Positions 8,117 to 16,824 of a stretch of 40,736 nucleotides of DNA are shown piece after piece. The translations under genes were made by a program, and so were the position numbers. Each line of letters starts with the position of its first letter. Position 1 is the first letter of the stretch. The notes under the pieces are model-generated. The model saw only the letters and a list, made by a program, of their open reading frames with translations, did no database searches and had not been told where the DNA came from. The stretch spans positions 1 to 40,736 of the forward strand of contig JAJFKB010000016.1 of assembly GCA_021773395.1 (NCBI GenBank). Reading direction: 5' to 3'. This DNA comes from Gammaproteobacteria bacterium. GTDB lineage: Bacteria; Pseudomonadota; Gammaproteobacteria; Pseudomonadales; IMCC2047.

Positions 8117-8722
8117 CTACGCCAGTATGCTGAATAGATTTTGCAGTTTCTCATGATCTTTAATGCCCGGCCTTAACTCAACACTGGAGGACAAATCGAC
8201 TCCCAGCGGCCTGACGGCCTTGATTGCATCAACGATATTGGACTCACCCAGATTTCCGGCTAAAAACAGGGGATATTTCTGCGCAATCAATTTTGCCCTC
8301 ACCCAGTCCGACTCGTGACCGGTGCCACCCCACTCGTCACCTACCCGGGGCGCATCCATCAATAGCGTGCAACCATATTGATCCAACAGGTCAGTGTCAT
8401 TCAGATCCATATTTTGAATGGCCTTTAACACCGGCACCTCGATTTTTTTGCAGTAATCCGCCATCTCCATACCGTGCAGTTGAACCATACTCAGTCTAAC
8501 TTGCTGCGTAATCTCGTTTACCCGATCGATACTCTCATTGAGAAACACACCTACCTTTTCAACATCTTCAGGCAATCGCTGGCAAATTTTCCGTGCCTGT
8601 TCGACACTACAGGCTCGCGGACTACTTTCGACAAATATAAAGCCCAGCCCCCAAGCACCCAAATCCGCTGCGAGCTTTGCATCTTGATAACGGGTCAAAC
8701 CGCAGATCTTTACTCTAACCAC
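8117..8722 (-). CDS. trpF: Phosphoribosylanthranilate isomerase
   Basis: A 201-residue cytosolic TIM-barrel enzyme for the third step of tryptophan synthesis, isomerising N-(5-phosphoribosyl)anthranilate to CdRP. The signature KICGLTR carries catalytic Cys7. Asp123 (LLMDAPR) is the general acid, and the phosphate-binding GGTG is at 132-135. Length is normal. Translation starts at GTG 8722, four bases after the trpC stop, so the genes are tightly coupled. Confidence 0.95.
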   Translation of the reverse strand: MVRVKICGLTRYQDAKLAADLGAWGLGFIFVESSPRACSVEQARKICQRLPEDVEKVGVFLNESIDRVNEITQQVRLSMVQLHGMEMADYCKKIEVPVLKAIQNMDLNDTDLLDQYGCTLLMDAPRVGDEWGGTGHESDWVRAKLIAQKYPLFLAGNLGESNIVDAIKAVRPLGVDLSSSVELRPGIKDHEKLQNLFSILA

Positions 8723-8726
8723 CGTT

Positions 8727-9503
8727 CTACCCGCTAATCAGTTTTTTGAGTGCCTGACCAGGTTGACCGTCTTTCATTAATGAGGTGCCTACTAAGAAAC
8801 CGTCATAGCCAATTCGACGAAATGCGTCGATTTCAGCACGTTCATAGATACCACTTTCACAAATTTTGATGACATCCGGCGGGATTTGATCGTACAGCTC
8901 TCGAGCGGTTTCCAGATCCACCTTTAAAGTATCCAGGTTTCGGTTGTTCACACCGATGACCTTGGCACCTATTTTAATTGCCAAGTCTAACTCTTGCGCA
9001 TCATGCACCTCAACCAATGCACTCATACCCATCTCGGTTGCCAGATCATGAAAATCTTTCAACTGGACTTCATCCAGATACCGAACCAGCAGTAGCGCTA
9101 TATTGGCACCAATATAACGGGCAAAATAGATCTGGTATGGATCAAAATAGAAATCTTTCATCAGGATCGGTATCCTGGGATTAGCCCGCCGTGCATCCTT
9201 TAAGTAGTCATAGGAGCCCTTAAAATACTGCGGTTCAGTCAAAATGGATAGCGCCTTTGCGCCGTTGGCGACATATTGATTTGCAACCTCAACCGGCGCG
9301 ATCAGCTCAGGGTCAAATATTCTGCCCTTGGAGGGGCTTCCATATTTAATCTCTGAAATAATATTGATCTCTCCCGCACAAAAAGAATCTTCCAATTTAT
9401 CCGGTTCTGCAAATAGCCGCTCATTTTGAATCTTTTGTAACGGATAGTTTTTTTTATCCTGTGCCACACGAATCGCTGTTTCTTCAAAAATTTTTTCAAG
9501 CAT
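8727..9503 (-). CDS. trpC: Indole-3-glycerol phosphate synthase
   Basis: A 258-residue TIM-barrel enzyme that cyclises and decarboxylates CdRP to indole-3-glycerol phosphate in tryptophan synthesis. The active-site lysines are K53 (ISEIKYGSPSKG) and K116 (ILMKDFYFDPYQ). E165 (ALVEVHD) and VNNRNL (185-190) complete the substrate pocket. It is a stand-alone protein, not the TrpCF fusion of enteric bacteria. Its ATG overlaps the end of trpD by 8 bases, indicating translational coupling. Confidence 0.96.
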   Translation of the reverse strand: MLEKIFEETAIRVAQDKKNYPLQKIQNERLFAEPDKLEDSFCAGEINIISEIKYGSPSKGRIFDPELIAPVEVANQYVANGAKALSILTEPQYFKGSYDYLKDARRANPRIPILMKDFYFDPYQIYFARYIGANIALLLVRYLDEVQLKDFHDLATEMGMSALVEVHDAQELDLAIKIGAKVIGVNNRNLDTLKVDLETARELYDQIPPDVIKICESGIYERAEIDAFRRIGYDGFLVGTSLMKDGQPGQALKKLISG

Positions 9504-10500
9504 TTGACTGACTCACTACTTTCTCCAGTATTTCGATCGCTTTGCCACTTTGTTGCACTGACCTAGCCAGCTCCACTCCCTGCGAAAGACTCTTCACCTT
9601 TGCCCCAACGTACAGGCTGGCGGCACTATTTATCACCACGCAGTCCGCCCGGGGCCCCTGCTCTCCGCTGAGCACGGATCTTAATATCTCGGCATTTTCC
9701 GATGCTTCGCCTCCCTGTAAATCCTCGCGAGAACAATAACTGAACCCAAAATCCTTTGGGTCTATGACCATATCTTGCACCGCTCCATGCTCAACTATCT
9801 TGGCATAACTCGGCGCCACCATGGAAATCTCATCCATTCCATCAGAGGATGAAACCACCATAATGCGTTGATTATCCATTTTAAGCGCCGCGTCAGCGAT
9901 AATGCCCAAAAGTTGCCGATCATAAACCCCTATGACCTGGCGTTTGACACGGGCAGGATTTAGCAATGGACCCATAATATTAAACAGCGTTTTAATCTTG
10001 AGCGCCTGTCGTATAGGCGCTATGTGCTTAAACGCGGGGTGGTAGAGTGGCGCAAACAGAAATACAAATCCCGTTTTTTCCAGGCAAGCTTTTGCCTTGG
10101 CAGGTTCTAAATTGAAATTAACCCCCAATGCCTGCAGCACATCTGAACTGCCGCTTTTACTGGTTACCGACCGATTTCCATGCTTGGCTACAGGGACTCC
10201 GCAAGCTGCCGTCAACATAGCGGCTGTGGTACTGATATTGAAACTGCCGGAATGATCACCCCCAGTGCCGCTATGATCGACGACCCTGTCGCCAACCTCA
10301 ATGGTATTGGCCTTACTCATCAGCGCCTGGGCGAACCCCGCCAGTTGTTCAGCGGTTTCGCCACGACAGCGCATAGCAACCAGCAGTGCCGCCAGCTGTT
10401 CCGGAGGAAAACCTCCTTCGCAAAACCGGGTCAGACAACTTTTAAGCCGATCGATATTCACCGATCTACCACAAATAAGATCTTCGATCAGGTCTTCCAC
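9496..10500 (-). CDS. trpD: Anthranilate phosphoribosyltransferase
   Basis: A 334-residue enzyme that transfers phosphoribose from PRPP to anthranilate. The PRPP-binding GTGGD is at 78-82, KHGNR (106-110) lies in the active site, and length is typical. The start is GTG 10500 with GAGGAA eight bases upstream. It heads a trpD-trpC-trpF unit. The usual upstream partners trpE and trpG are absent: the preceding genes are a DUF3859-like protein and a GST, so the early pathway genes must lie elsewhere. Confidence 0.95.
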   Translation of the reverse strand: MEDLIEDLICGRSVNIDRLKSCLTRFCEGGFPPEQLAALLVAMRCRGETAEQLAGFAQALMSKANTIEVGDRVVDHSGTGGDHSGSFNISTTAAMLTAACGVPVAKHGNRSVTSKSGSSDVLQALGVNFNLEPAKAKACLEKTGFVFLFAPLYHPAFKHIAPIRQALKIKTLFNIMGPLLNPARVKRQVIGVYDRQLLGIIADAALKMDNQRIMVVSSSDGMDEISMVAPSYAKIVEHGAVQDMVIDPKDFGFSYCSREDLQGGEASENAEILRSVLSGEQGPRADCVVINSAASLYVGAKVKSLSQGVELARSVQQSGKAIEILEKVVSQSNA

Positions 10501-10535
10501 ACTAATTCTTCCTCAATATAGACAGATGCAGCATT

Positions 10536-11054
10536 CTATTGAAACTCGGATAACGTTTCAGTTCCCTTGATAATAACCTCGAATGTTTCCTTGACCAATA
10601 GACGGTCTTTTTCAAATACCATCATCTGCCAGATACCCGGCACCAGCTCATTGGGCTCGACGATTTGAAATGCCATGGTATGATCGCCAGCAGATGCAGG
10701 AAGATCTTTAGTCTGTAGGTACTTATCATGACGAAGGCCCCCCAGATCCACTATTCCAGGCGTCAGATAAAGTAGAGTAACCAGATTACCAGCCTCCTTT
10801 TTACCGCTTACCCTAAAACGAATACCAAATTTGGTACCGATTTTGGCAACCACCTTGTTTGTGGGTCTGATTGTTTCCACCCGGCCACTTATAAGTATTG
10901 CGTCCTGTTCAGATGACGCTTCCAGTCGCTCAAATACACCAGCATCCGCCGATATTAGATTAAGCTCGGCAACTACCGAACCGGCGCAACAACAGGAGGA
11001 CAAAACTAAGAGAAGTTTGTATAGGTGCACCCGGAAACCCGACATATTTTTCAT
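10536..11054 (-). CDS. Secreted DUF3859-like protein
   Basis: A 172-residue protein with a signal peptide: basic start (KNMSGFRVHLYK), hydrophobic core LLLVLSSCCCAGSVV and AxA-like end VVAEL. The mature part is beta-rich. The stretch 'LYLTPGIVDLGGLRHDKYLQ', the 'FQIVEPNELVPGIWQMMVFEKDRLLVKETFEVI' ending and the overall length resemble DUF3859, a periplasmic immunoglobulin-like family of unknown role. An alternative ATG three codons in (11045) is possible. It lies 35 bases before trpD on the same strand, but a role in tryptophan synthesis is not implied. Confidence 0.65.
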   Translation of the reverse strand: MKNMSGFRVHLYKLLLVLSSCCCAGSVVAELNLISADAGVFERLEASSEQDAILISGRVETIRPTNKVVAKIGTKFGIRFRVSGKKEAGNLVTLLYLTPGIVDLGGLRHDKYLQTKDLPASAGDHTMAFQIVEPNELVPGIWQMMVFEKDRLLVKETFEVIIKGTETLSEFQ

Positions 11055-11160
11055 CAGACCACTTTATAATGTACGAGTGCTTTTTTGAAGCTTGTTTGGG
11101 GAATTAAGCATTTTTAATCCCCCAAACATATTTCTTACAGGCTATTGATCAATCTTCCGA

Positions 11161-11775
11161 TCAGTGACTATCGTAGTACGCTTTAATTTGAGAGTGCTCG
11201 TTAACCCGCTCAAAATGAGCCACCAAAGCGGGCGCCACTTCATCCACCAAATTCACATCCACATAATCCATTAACCCCGATTTAAAATAACGAATCATGA
11301 CAAACACCTTGAGATCCGCAACCGTCAGTCGATCATCCGCGAAATACCTGTTACCACGCTCCTGCAAATAGTTTTGCAGCTGTCCCAGATAAAGCGGAAA
11401 AGCATTTTTAGCCATCTCCTCTCGAGCCGCTCTCTTCTCATTTTCATCTTCCATGAAAAAAGTTGGAACAATGATATTCGTTAAATCTTCCATAATATCC
11501 ATTGCTTCATCACAAAGTGCCGCCTGCCATGGGTCATCCGGATAAAGCATAGCGGTCCTCCCAATATAGCGATTAATACTATTGGATTGCGTCAGCACCT
11601 TACCATCAATCTCCAGTACGGGAAGCTGGTGGAATGGCGTACCCATTTTCCGTTCCGGCCAAATCTCCATTGCAATACGATCATCTTCAAACTCGATGCC
11701 GCCTATGTACATTGCCAAACGTGCCGGTTCACCACGTCCACCATTAAAATCAAAGTAAGTGAGTTTTATTGTCAT
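11161..11775 (-). CDS. Glutathione S-transferase family protein (sigma-like)
   Basis: A 204-residue two-domain GST. The thioredoxin-like N-terminal half starts TIKLTYFDFNGGRGEPARLA, and the 'GRGEPARL' signature is typical of sigma/alpha-type GSTs, with Tyr7 as the likely glutathione-activating residue. LPVLEIDGKVLTQSNSI is the cis-proline and glutathione gamma-glutamyl site. The C-terminal helical domain includes 'LTVADLKVFVMI', the usual N-capping Asp motif. ATG 11775 is chosen over a TTG at 11781 because AGAGGA lies about 9 bases upstream. It is probably cytosolic detoxification or stress metabolism; the substrate is unknown. Confidence 0.85.
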   Translation of the reverse strand: MTIKLTYFDFNGGRGEPARLAMYIGGIEFEDDRIAMEIWPERKMGTPFHQLPVLEIDGKVLTQSNSINRYIGRTAMLYPDDPWQAALCDEAMDIMEDLTNIIVPTFFMEDENEKRAAREEMAKNAFPLYLGQLQNYLQERGNRYFADDRLTVADLKVFVMIRYFKSGLMDYVDVNLVDEVAPALVAHFERVNEHSQIKAYYDSH

Positions 11776-12311
11776 CCTCAAATTCCTCTTACGTTAAAAG
11801 TTTAAGTCATATCAAAAAGATCATGCTGACGAATCAGAGTATCGCTAGCGAACTATCAATTACACCCAGAACATGATTACTTGCAATTCACAAGCAACAA
11901 AGCTACTCGCATTACTTTTAAAATGCAAGTAATATAAAAAGCAGCTCGCATAACCGACCGCAGGCATCAGGATATCTGTTCGCAAAAGCATTCTTTATTG
12001 CCAGTTGCCAAGTGGTAAACGACTGGCCCGGATTTTTCGACAGGCGCCAGGATTTTAACGTGGGACTGTGTTGAATTGAGTGTGCTCGCAAGCGCAATTA
12101 TTCTGCGGTGCAGGGGGCATATGCGTTCAATTCAGCACAGAATAAATTAAAAACCGGCCAGACACATGCCGGTGACAAACCGTCACCGAGGCGATTTTGG
12201 ATCAAAGCCTATATGCGTAGGGGTTTCAGAGCTATTTTAGGCGTACTAGTGAAGTACTCGGACTAAAATAAGGCTTATATCCAGCGAAGATCCAGCGGAA
12301 GTGATCTATAT
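11776..12311. other. Gene-free, hairpin-rich intergenic region
   Basis: No credible coding sequence was found. The right half (12066-12276) is packed with inverted repeats, listed as a separate repeat entry. The left part has one further small inverted repeat, ATTACTT (11911-11917) with AAGTAAT (11927-11933), between the GST promoter side and the receptor 3' end. Confidence 0.5.
12066..12276. repeat. Cluster of three nested inverted repeats
   Basis: Three stem-loops in a row. First, 14-base arms at 12066-12079 and 12127-12140 match at 13 of 14 positions. Second, GGTGAC (12171-12176) pairs with GTCACC (12182-12187). Third, TATTTTAG (12233-12240) pairs with CTAAAATA (12263-12270), with an inner GTACT/AGTAC stem and an outer AAGCCT (12205-12210)/AGGCTT (12271-12276) stem. 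The last could terminate the receptor transcript. The group as a whole looks like a structured RNA or an old palindromic insertion. Confidence 0.5.
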
Positions 12312-14795
12312 TCAAAAGCTGATAATGACGCCTATAGAGGGTGCCAATGGCAGTACTTTTTTCTTATTCGGATTCAGGAAAACCCGTTCGCCCCTTTCAT
12401 CAATATCATACTCCAGACCGGCGATATTGTTGCGCCCCAGCAAGTTGATGACATCCGCATGTAAGGTGATACTGGTTTTTCCAATCAGCCAGGTTTTGCT
12501 GGCACTGATATCCACGGAGAAATAGTTTTTCAGCTCTTTATTATTTATGATTTTTTCTAGCGCAAGCGTATCATCCAACGCCAGACTCGCGGGCAACACC
12601 GAACTACGCCAACCCGTGTGCCAACTCATTCCTACTGAAAAATTGAAATCATCTTGGCGCCAGAACAACCCTGCATGAGCCGTATGGCGTTGCGACCAGC
12701 GCCGTGGAACCCAGCGCCCATTAATACGATCTTTCGCGTTCATGTACCCGTATCGAATCTGACCGCTTAATTGATCCGTCAGATCCATTCTACTTTCAAT
12801 TTCAAACCCTTTAACCAGCCCCTTTTCGGGCTTCAGCATGATTCGGTCGGGCTCCATCTGTGGCAGTAACACAAAAGTGTTAAACAGATTTTCAAATCGG
12901 GGTTTCTGGTCACGATATCGTTTGTAATAAGCCTCCGCTCGAAACTGTAACCGCTCACTTTCCCATTCCAAACTGACGATCGCCTGATCAGATTTCTGCG
13001 GCTCAAAAAAATGATTGATACCGTCCACCACCTGTAGCTCATTCATGGCCTGTGGCTGATAAAACCGTCCAATACTCGCTCTCAGGTTGATATTCTGGCT
13101 TAAATCATAGAGCAGGCCTACCCGAGGTGATGCGTGCTCTGTAAATTCCACATTGGAATAATCCTGAAAATCCCAGCGAATTCCTGGTTGCAAGGTCAGT
13201 TTTGAGTTAACGCTCACCTGAGCTGAAGCATAGATACCTCCGGACCAACCCTCCACATCCAAATCAGAATTTCCCGTCACCTGTTGCTCACCACCTAGCA
13301 GCTCACCAAGAAAGCCCCGATCAATTTTACTCTGATAATCATAATCGCCACGGACATATTCAATCTGCAATCCAAATTCAAATTGGTTGCTATCAAACAC
13401 TAGAGAATAGTCGTTACGCAGTGCGACACGCTGAATGCTTTGCTGATAATCCAAAAATCCGGGGACCTCAGGGTCTGGTTCATTAATATCGTTAGCTTCA
13501 GGAATAATCCTTTGAGTTTGTTCCCGTTCGTTTTCTAATAGCGAAAATACAAAAGCTGTATAGAGCGAATCATTAATCTGATGATCAAAGCGTGACCAAA
13601 GGTGTACGGTATCAATTTTTGAGGCAGCTTTTTCTTCATCGTTATTTAGTCGCACATCATCTACCACTGCGACGGCGCCAAAATAGAGATTACTCTTATC
13701 ACTCAGCGTCAACCCCATTCTTGCAAAAGCATCGAGATATTTAGGCTCACCCCAGTCTGAGGAGGTGATGTTGGATAAATCCGCTAAATTGCCTCGGCGC
13801 AGTGACAGAATCCAATCTTTCGGAATGCCCTTATCATCATAACCACGCGTATTGATGAAAGACGAAAACAGCGACAATCCAACCTCAGTTTGTGGTTCGG
13901 AAATCGGCATGGCCGTGGAAATATCCATGACGCCACTCATACGATTGCCGTAGCGTGCAGGAAAGCCTCCAGTATAGAAATCAACCGAGTCAATGGTACG
14001 GTCATCAATGGTGCTGAACACACTCTGAAAATCTGAAAGATGGAAAGGCTCAATGAGTTCTACACCATCCAGCAATACCAATAGTTCGTCTTGCAGCCCG
14101 CCACGTATTCTAGGCTTGGCACTGACTCCAACTGATGAAACACCCGGTAAGGTTGTAACAACGCGCAGAGAGTCACCTCCCAGCGCGGGCACCAGCTGCA
14201 TCTCATCTGCGGATAGGTATAGGGTTGAAGTAAAGTCTTTCTGTAGCGGCAGTCTATAACGACTACCCGTAACAATCATACTTTCAATCCAGCTATTAGG
14301 CAGCAGGATAACCGGGCTTTCCTGAGCCATTTGGATAGACAGCACTTGTTTTTGAAACCCGGGCGCTCTGAATTCCAGTTTCTCATTTTCGGAGCCTGGA
14401 ACAATTTCGAAATAACCATCATGACGAGAGTGAACCACTTGGTTTCCACCTGCCACCTGGATAATCGCTTCTTTGATAGGATCACCATCCAAAGAGAGCA
14501 GATAGCCGGATACTTTATGCTTCGCCGTATCCGCCGTGGTAACCACCCACAAAAGTCCGACACGCTTCATCTTAAGCGCCACTTGAGGGAGTGCAATCTG
14601 TAGTGCTCTGATTGAGATTTCGTCGACTTGAACGCTGACCTGGTCGCTAACCAGATCACTACTGTATAGAAAGCGATGCCCTTTTGCCTGCAGGGCTTCA
14701 ACCACATCCAGCAACGAAATCTGACTGGTGGCATGCCCCGGTAGATTGATGAGCACGCCCCCGATTAAGACCAGCAGTCTCAAAAATTTGAACAT
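12312..14795 (-). CDS. TonB-dependent receptor with N-terminal STN signalling domain
   Basis: An outer-membrane receptor of 827 residues from ATG 14795, which has GAGG about 9 bases upstream and directly opens a signal peptide (MFKFLRLLVLIGGVLINLPGHA). Upstream in-frame starts exist but would add a non-signal leader. Domains in order: STN (about 25-90, ISLLDVVEALQAKGHRFLYS), a carboxypeptidase-regulatory-like beta-sandwich (about 93-165), plug (IVTGSR near 175; RIRGG.. LDGVEL), then a beta-barrel ending GVIISF with terminal Phe. The STN domain and the adjacent sigma and anti-sigma genes mark it as a transducer-type receptor that signals ligand arrival to FecR. The regulatory-like insert resembles SusC-like or sugar/peptide receptors rather than classic siderophore receptors. 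Ligand unknown. Confidence 0.88.
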   Translation of the reverse strand: MFKFLRLLVLIGGVLINLPGHATSQISLLDVVEALQAKGHRFLYSSDLVSDQVSVQVDEISIRALQIALPQVALKMKRVGLLWVVTTADTAKHKVSGYLLSLDGDPIKEAIIQVAGGNQVVHSRHDGYFEIVPGSENEKLEFRAPGFQKQVLSIQMAQESPVILLPNSWIESMIVTGSRYRLPLQKDFTSTLYLSADEMQLVPALGGDSLRVVTTLPGVSSVGVSAKPRIRGGLQDELLVLLDGVELIEPFHLSDFQSVFSTIDDRTIDSVDFYTGGFPARYGNRMSGVMDISTAMPISEPQTEVGLSLFSSFINTRGYDDKGIPKDWILSLRRGNLADLSNITSSDWGEPKYLDAFARMGLTLSDKSNLYFGAVAVVDDVRLNNDEEKAASKIDTVHLWSRFDHQINDSLYTAFVFSLLENEREQTQRIIPEANDINEPDPEVPGFLDYQQSIQRVALRNDYSLVFDSNQFEFGLQIEYVRGDYDYQSKIDRGFLGELLGGEQQVTGNSDLDVEGWSGGIYASAQVSVNSKLTLQPGIRWDFQDYSNVEFTEHASPRVGLLYDLSQNINLRASIGRFYQPQAMNELQVVDGINHFFEPQKSDQAIVSLEWESERLQFRAEAYYKRYRDQKPRFENLFNTFVLLPQMEPDRIMLKPEKGLVKGFEIESRMDLTDQLSGQIRYGYMNAKDRINGRWVPRRWSQRHTAHAGLFWRQDDFNFSVGMSWHTGWRSSVLPASLALDDTLALEKIINNKELKNYFSVDISASKTWLIGKTSITLHADVINLLGRNNIAGLEYDIDERGERVFLNPNKKKVLPLAPSIGVIISF

Positions 14796-14940
14796 TGCGT
14801 CAAACCTCGGGCGCGGCGCTTTGTTGTTAAGGAATTGCCAATCCTCTGGCATCCCGTATCGACTCAAACTTTTAAAAAGATGAAGCCAGCATCTATCCAT
14901 AGCAGATATCATAAAACTTCAGAATCACAAATGCAGCCTG

Positions 14941-15972
14941 TTACCGGGATTTTAGATAGACTTTCAGTGTATTTGCATTAGGCCTTTGCGCCACCAGTCG
15001 CGTGGTTTCAAGTACCAGATCGATGGCACGATCAGGATCAATAGCCGATAGGTCTCCGTGCAATAAAGTCCTTTTTGCATTTGCCTCGGCCTGCTCATTG
15101 TCAAAAATCAGTTGCAGCCCTGTCTCCTCAGTCGCCCATTGCAGAAACTCATACGCAGTACGCCCTTCTATATCGAAACGGGCAGCGAGCAATAGTGTCC
15201 ACTTCCAATCATCTCCAACTCTATCGTCCCGAGTGACAGAAACTTCTTTTTCCTGTGACACACTCACTCTTCTCGCAAATTCAACACCCGCATGAGCTGT
15301 ATATTCGCCCTTATCCAAACTCACTTTAATCGCTCCATCGCGCACCAGGGTCGTCAATGCACTCCCATCATAAGCAACCATGAACTGTGTTCCTATATCC
15401 GTCACCCGCGCAATATCGGTGCGAATATCTACTGTTTCATCACTTTGCTTCGATAAATTTCCGTCGGTGTCCGTCGCCACATATATCTGACCAGATCTTA
15501 ACCAAATATAATCATCAAAAAACTGTACCTCCGTGTTTTCCTTCAGCCTAACCTGAGCACCTTTATAAGTGAGCAACGCATAGCCTCCATACGCCGTTCG
15601 CAACTGATGCTGCGCTGCTACGGCGTACCCCTCATGTACTGCCTCAAACATGCCGTCCGTATCCGCCCCCTCTGTGGTGCCAATCAGCTTGACTACTTGC
15701 GCGACGGGAACTGTCACAGGATCAAATAGCCCTTCAGAATTCCACACCAACACCATTAAAGCCAATGCAGCAAAGGCTCCCGATATTGCCCAGCGTCGCT
15801 GTTTCGATCTGCGCCGGTTCGCAATGACCCGATTCATCTCGTCAGCAAATGATTGCGCCCATTTATCTTTAGTTTGCTCTGGCAACGGCTCCTGTTTACC
15901 GACAATCTTTAGAATGCGGGCAATCGCATCGTCATTTTGTTCTTTGCTTTGATGATCCTTTTTATCCTGCAT
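14941..15972 (-). CDS. FecR-family anti-sigma/sigma regulator
   Basis: A 343-residue inner-membrane regulator. The cytoplasmic N-terminus (1-60) would hold the ECF sigma factor. One membrane helix follows a basic RRSKQRRW cluster (about 65-82). The periplasmic FecR domain contains VRLKENTEVQFFDDYIWLRSGQIYV and 'RVTDIGTQFMVAYDG'. The C-terminal part (LQLIFDN..HGDLSAIDPDRAIDLVL) resembles the STN-like partner domain that contacts the receptor. It lies 145 bases upstream of the receptor gene and 34 bases downstream of the sigma gene, all on one strand. Confidence 0.88.
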   Translation of the reverse strand: MQDKKDHQSKEQNDDAIARILKIVGKQEPLPEQTKDKWAQSFADEMNRVIANRRRSKQRRWAISGAFAALALMVLVWNSEGLFDPVTVPVAQVVKLIGTTEGADTDGMFEAVHEGYAVAAQHQLRTAYGGYALLTYKGAQVRLKENTEVQFFDDYIWLRSGQIYVATDTDGNLSKQSDETVDIRTDIARVTDIGTQFMVAYDGSALTTLVRDGAIKVSLDKGEYTAHAGVEFARRVSVSQEKEVSVTRDDRVGDDWKWTLLLAARFDIEGRTAYEFLQWATEETGLQLIFDNEQAEANAKRTLLHGDLSAIDPDRAIDLVLETTRLVAQRPNANTLKVYLKSR

Positions 15973-16006
15973 AGTCGATACCCATAATCTCTATCAACAC
16001 CTGAGT

Positions 16007-16630
16007 TTATCTTTTATCAAGATAAGCATAGATAGCTGTTTCACTGACTTCTCTAAATGCATGCCGTGCTCGCGCCAGTAGCGATTGTGCGGCTTGATCT
16101 CCGATTGACAAATGGCTCGCAATTTCCTGGGAACTGCAACCCTCTACGTATTTCATTTCCAGAGCTTGTGCGTAATGGTCGGGAAGTTGATCCAGTGCAA
16201 ACTGTATCAGACTAATCAGCTCATCCCGCCGGCAATTATCCTCGGGATTTTGATCAACCGATTCAATCGACTCAATCACCGCACGCAGTAAATCATCGCT
16301 GACAAAGGGCATCATCAGATCTTCATGTTGTTGTTCTCGACTGATGTGCCTGGAAATTTCATGGCGACAGATTTGAATCAACCAGGTTAACAGGGTCGAT
16401 TCACCTCGGAACGTCTCGATACGCCTTGCCGCGTTGGCTAATACCTCTTGTATAATATCCTCTACTTTTTGATGGTCACGCAAGCGCTGGAATGCATAAC
16501 GGTAGAGCTTGGGAAAATACTCTTCCACAAAACCGTTAAAGGCACGCTCATTCCCGGCCAGCATCTTCTTGACCAGCCTGCGATCCTTCTTAATCTGAAT
16601 CGAGTTGTTACCGACCAATTTGCCAAACAT
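16007..16630 (-). CDS. ECF-type RNA polymerase sigma factor
   Basis: A 207-residue sigma factor. Region 2 is RYAFQRLRDHQKVEDIIQEV, and region 4 is LPDHYAQALEMKYVEGCSSQEIASHLS, a helix-turn-helix for the -35 element. There are no region 1 or 3 segments, as usual for extracytoplasmic-function factors. It is followed by fecR and the receptor, forming the sigma/anti-sigma/transducer set known from FecI-FecR-FecA. It diverges from the secreted protein gene at 16825. A possible self-regulated promoter (GGAACT at 16704-16699, then GTC about 19 bases on) lies upstream. Confidence 0.9.
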   Translation of the reverse strand: MFGKLVGNNSIQIKKDRRLVKKMLAGNERAFNGFVEEYFPKLYRYAFQRLRDHQKVEDIIQEVLANAARRIETFRGESTLLTWLIQICRHEISRHISREQQHEDLMMPFVSDDLLRAVIESIESVDQNPEDNCRRDELISLIQFALDQLPDHYAQALEMKYVEGCSSQEIASHLSIGDQAAQSLLARARHAFREVSETAIYAYLDKR

Positions 16631-16717
16631 TCTGTTCAGGGATCCCCCGCTAAATTCCTATCCGCTAACACCAAATGACTCCTGGTTTACATCTTTAGAG
16701 TTCCAGTCTTCAGATTT

Positions 16718-16759
16718 TCTGTCGCAAAACATAAAAAAATTCTCATCATTTGCGACAGA
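16718..16759. promoter_or_regulatory. 11-bp inverted repeat between the ECF sigma gene and a secreted protein gene
   Basis: TCTGTCGCAAA (16718-16728) and its exact reverse complement (16749-16759) are separated by 20 bases. Their centres are 31 bases apart, about three helical turns, so two dimers could bind on one DNA face. TGTC is also reminiscent of ECF -10 elements. The site is 88 bases from the sigma start and 66 bases from the 16825 start. It is the best candidate for joint control of the divergent units. Confidence 0.5.
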
Positions 16760-16824
16760 TTTTTCTCAACCCTTCTCTCTAACCTAAATGCGGATTAAGC
16801 AACTTTTCTTGAGGAGAAAGGAAA

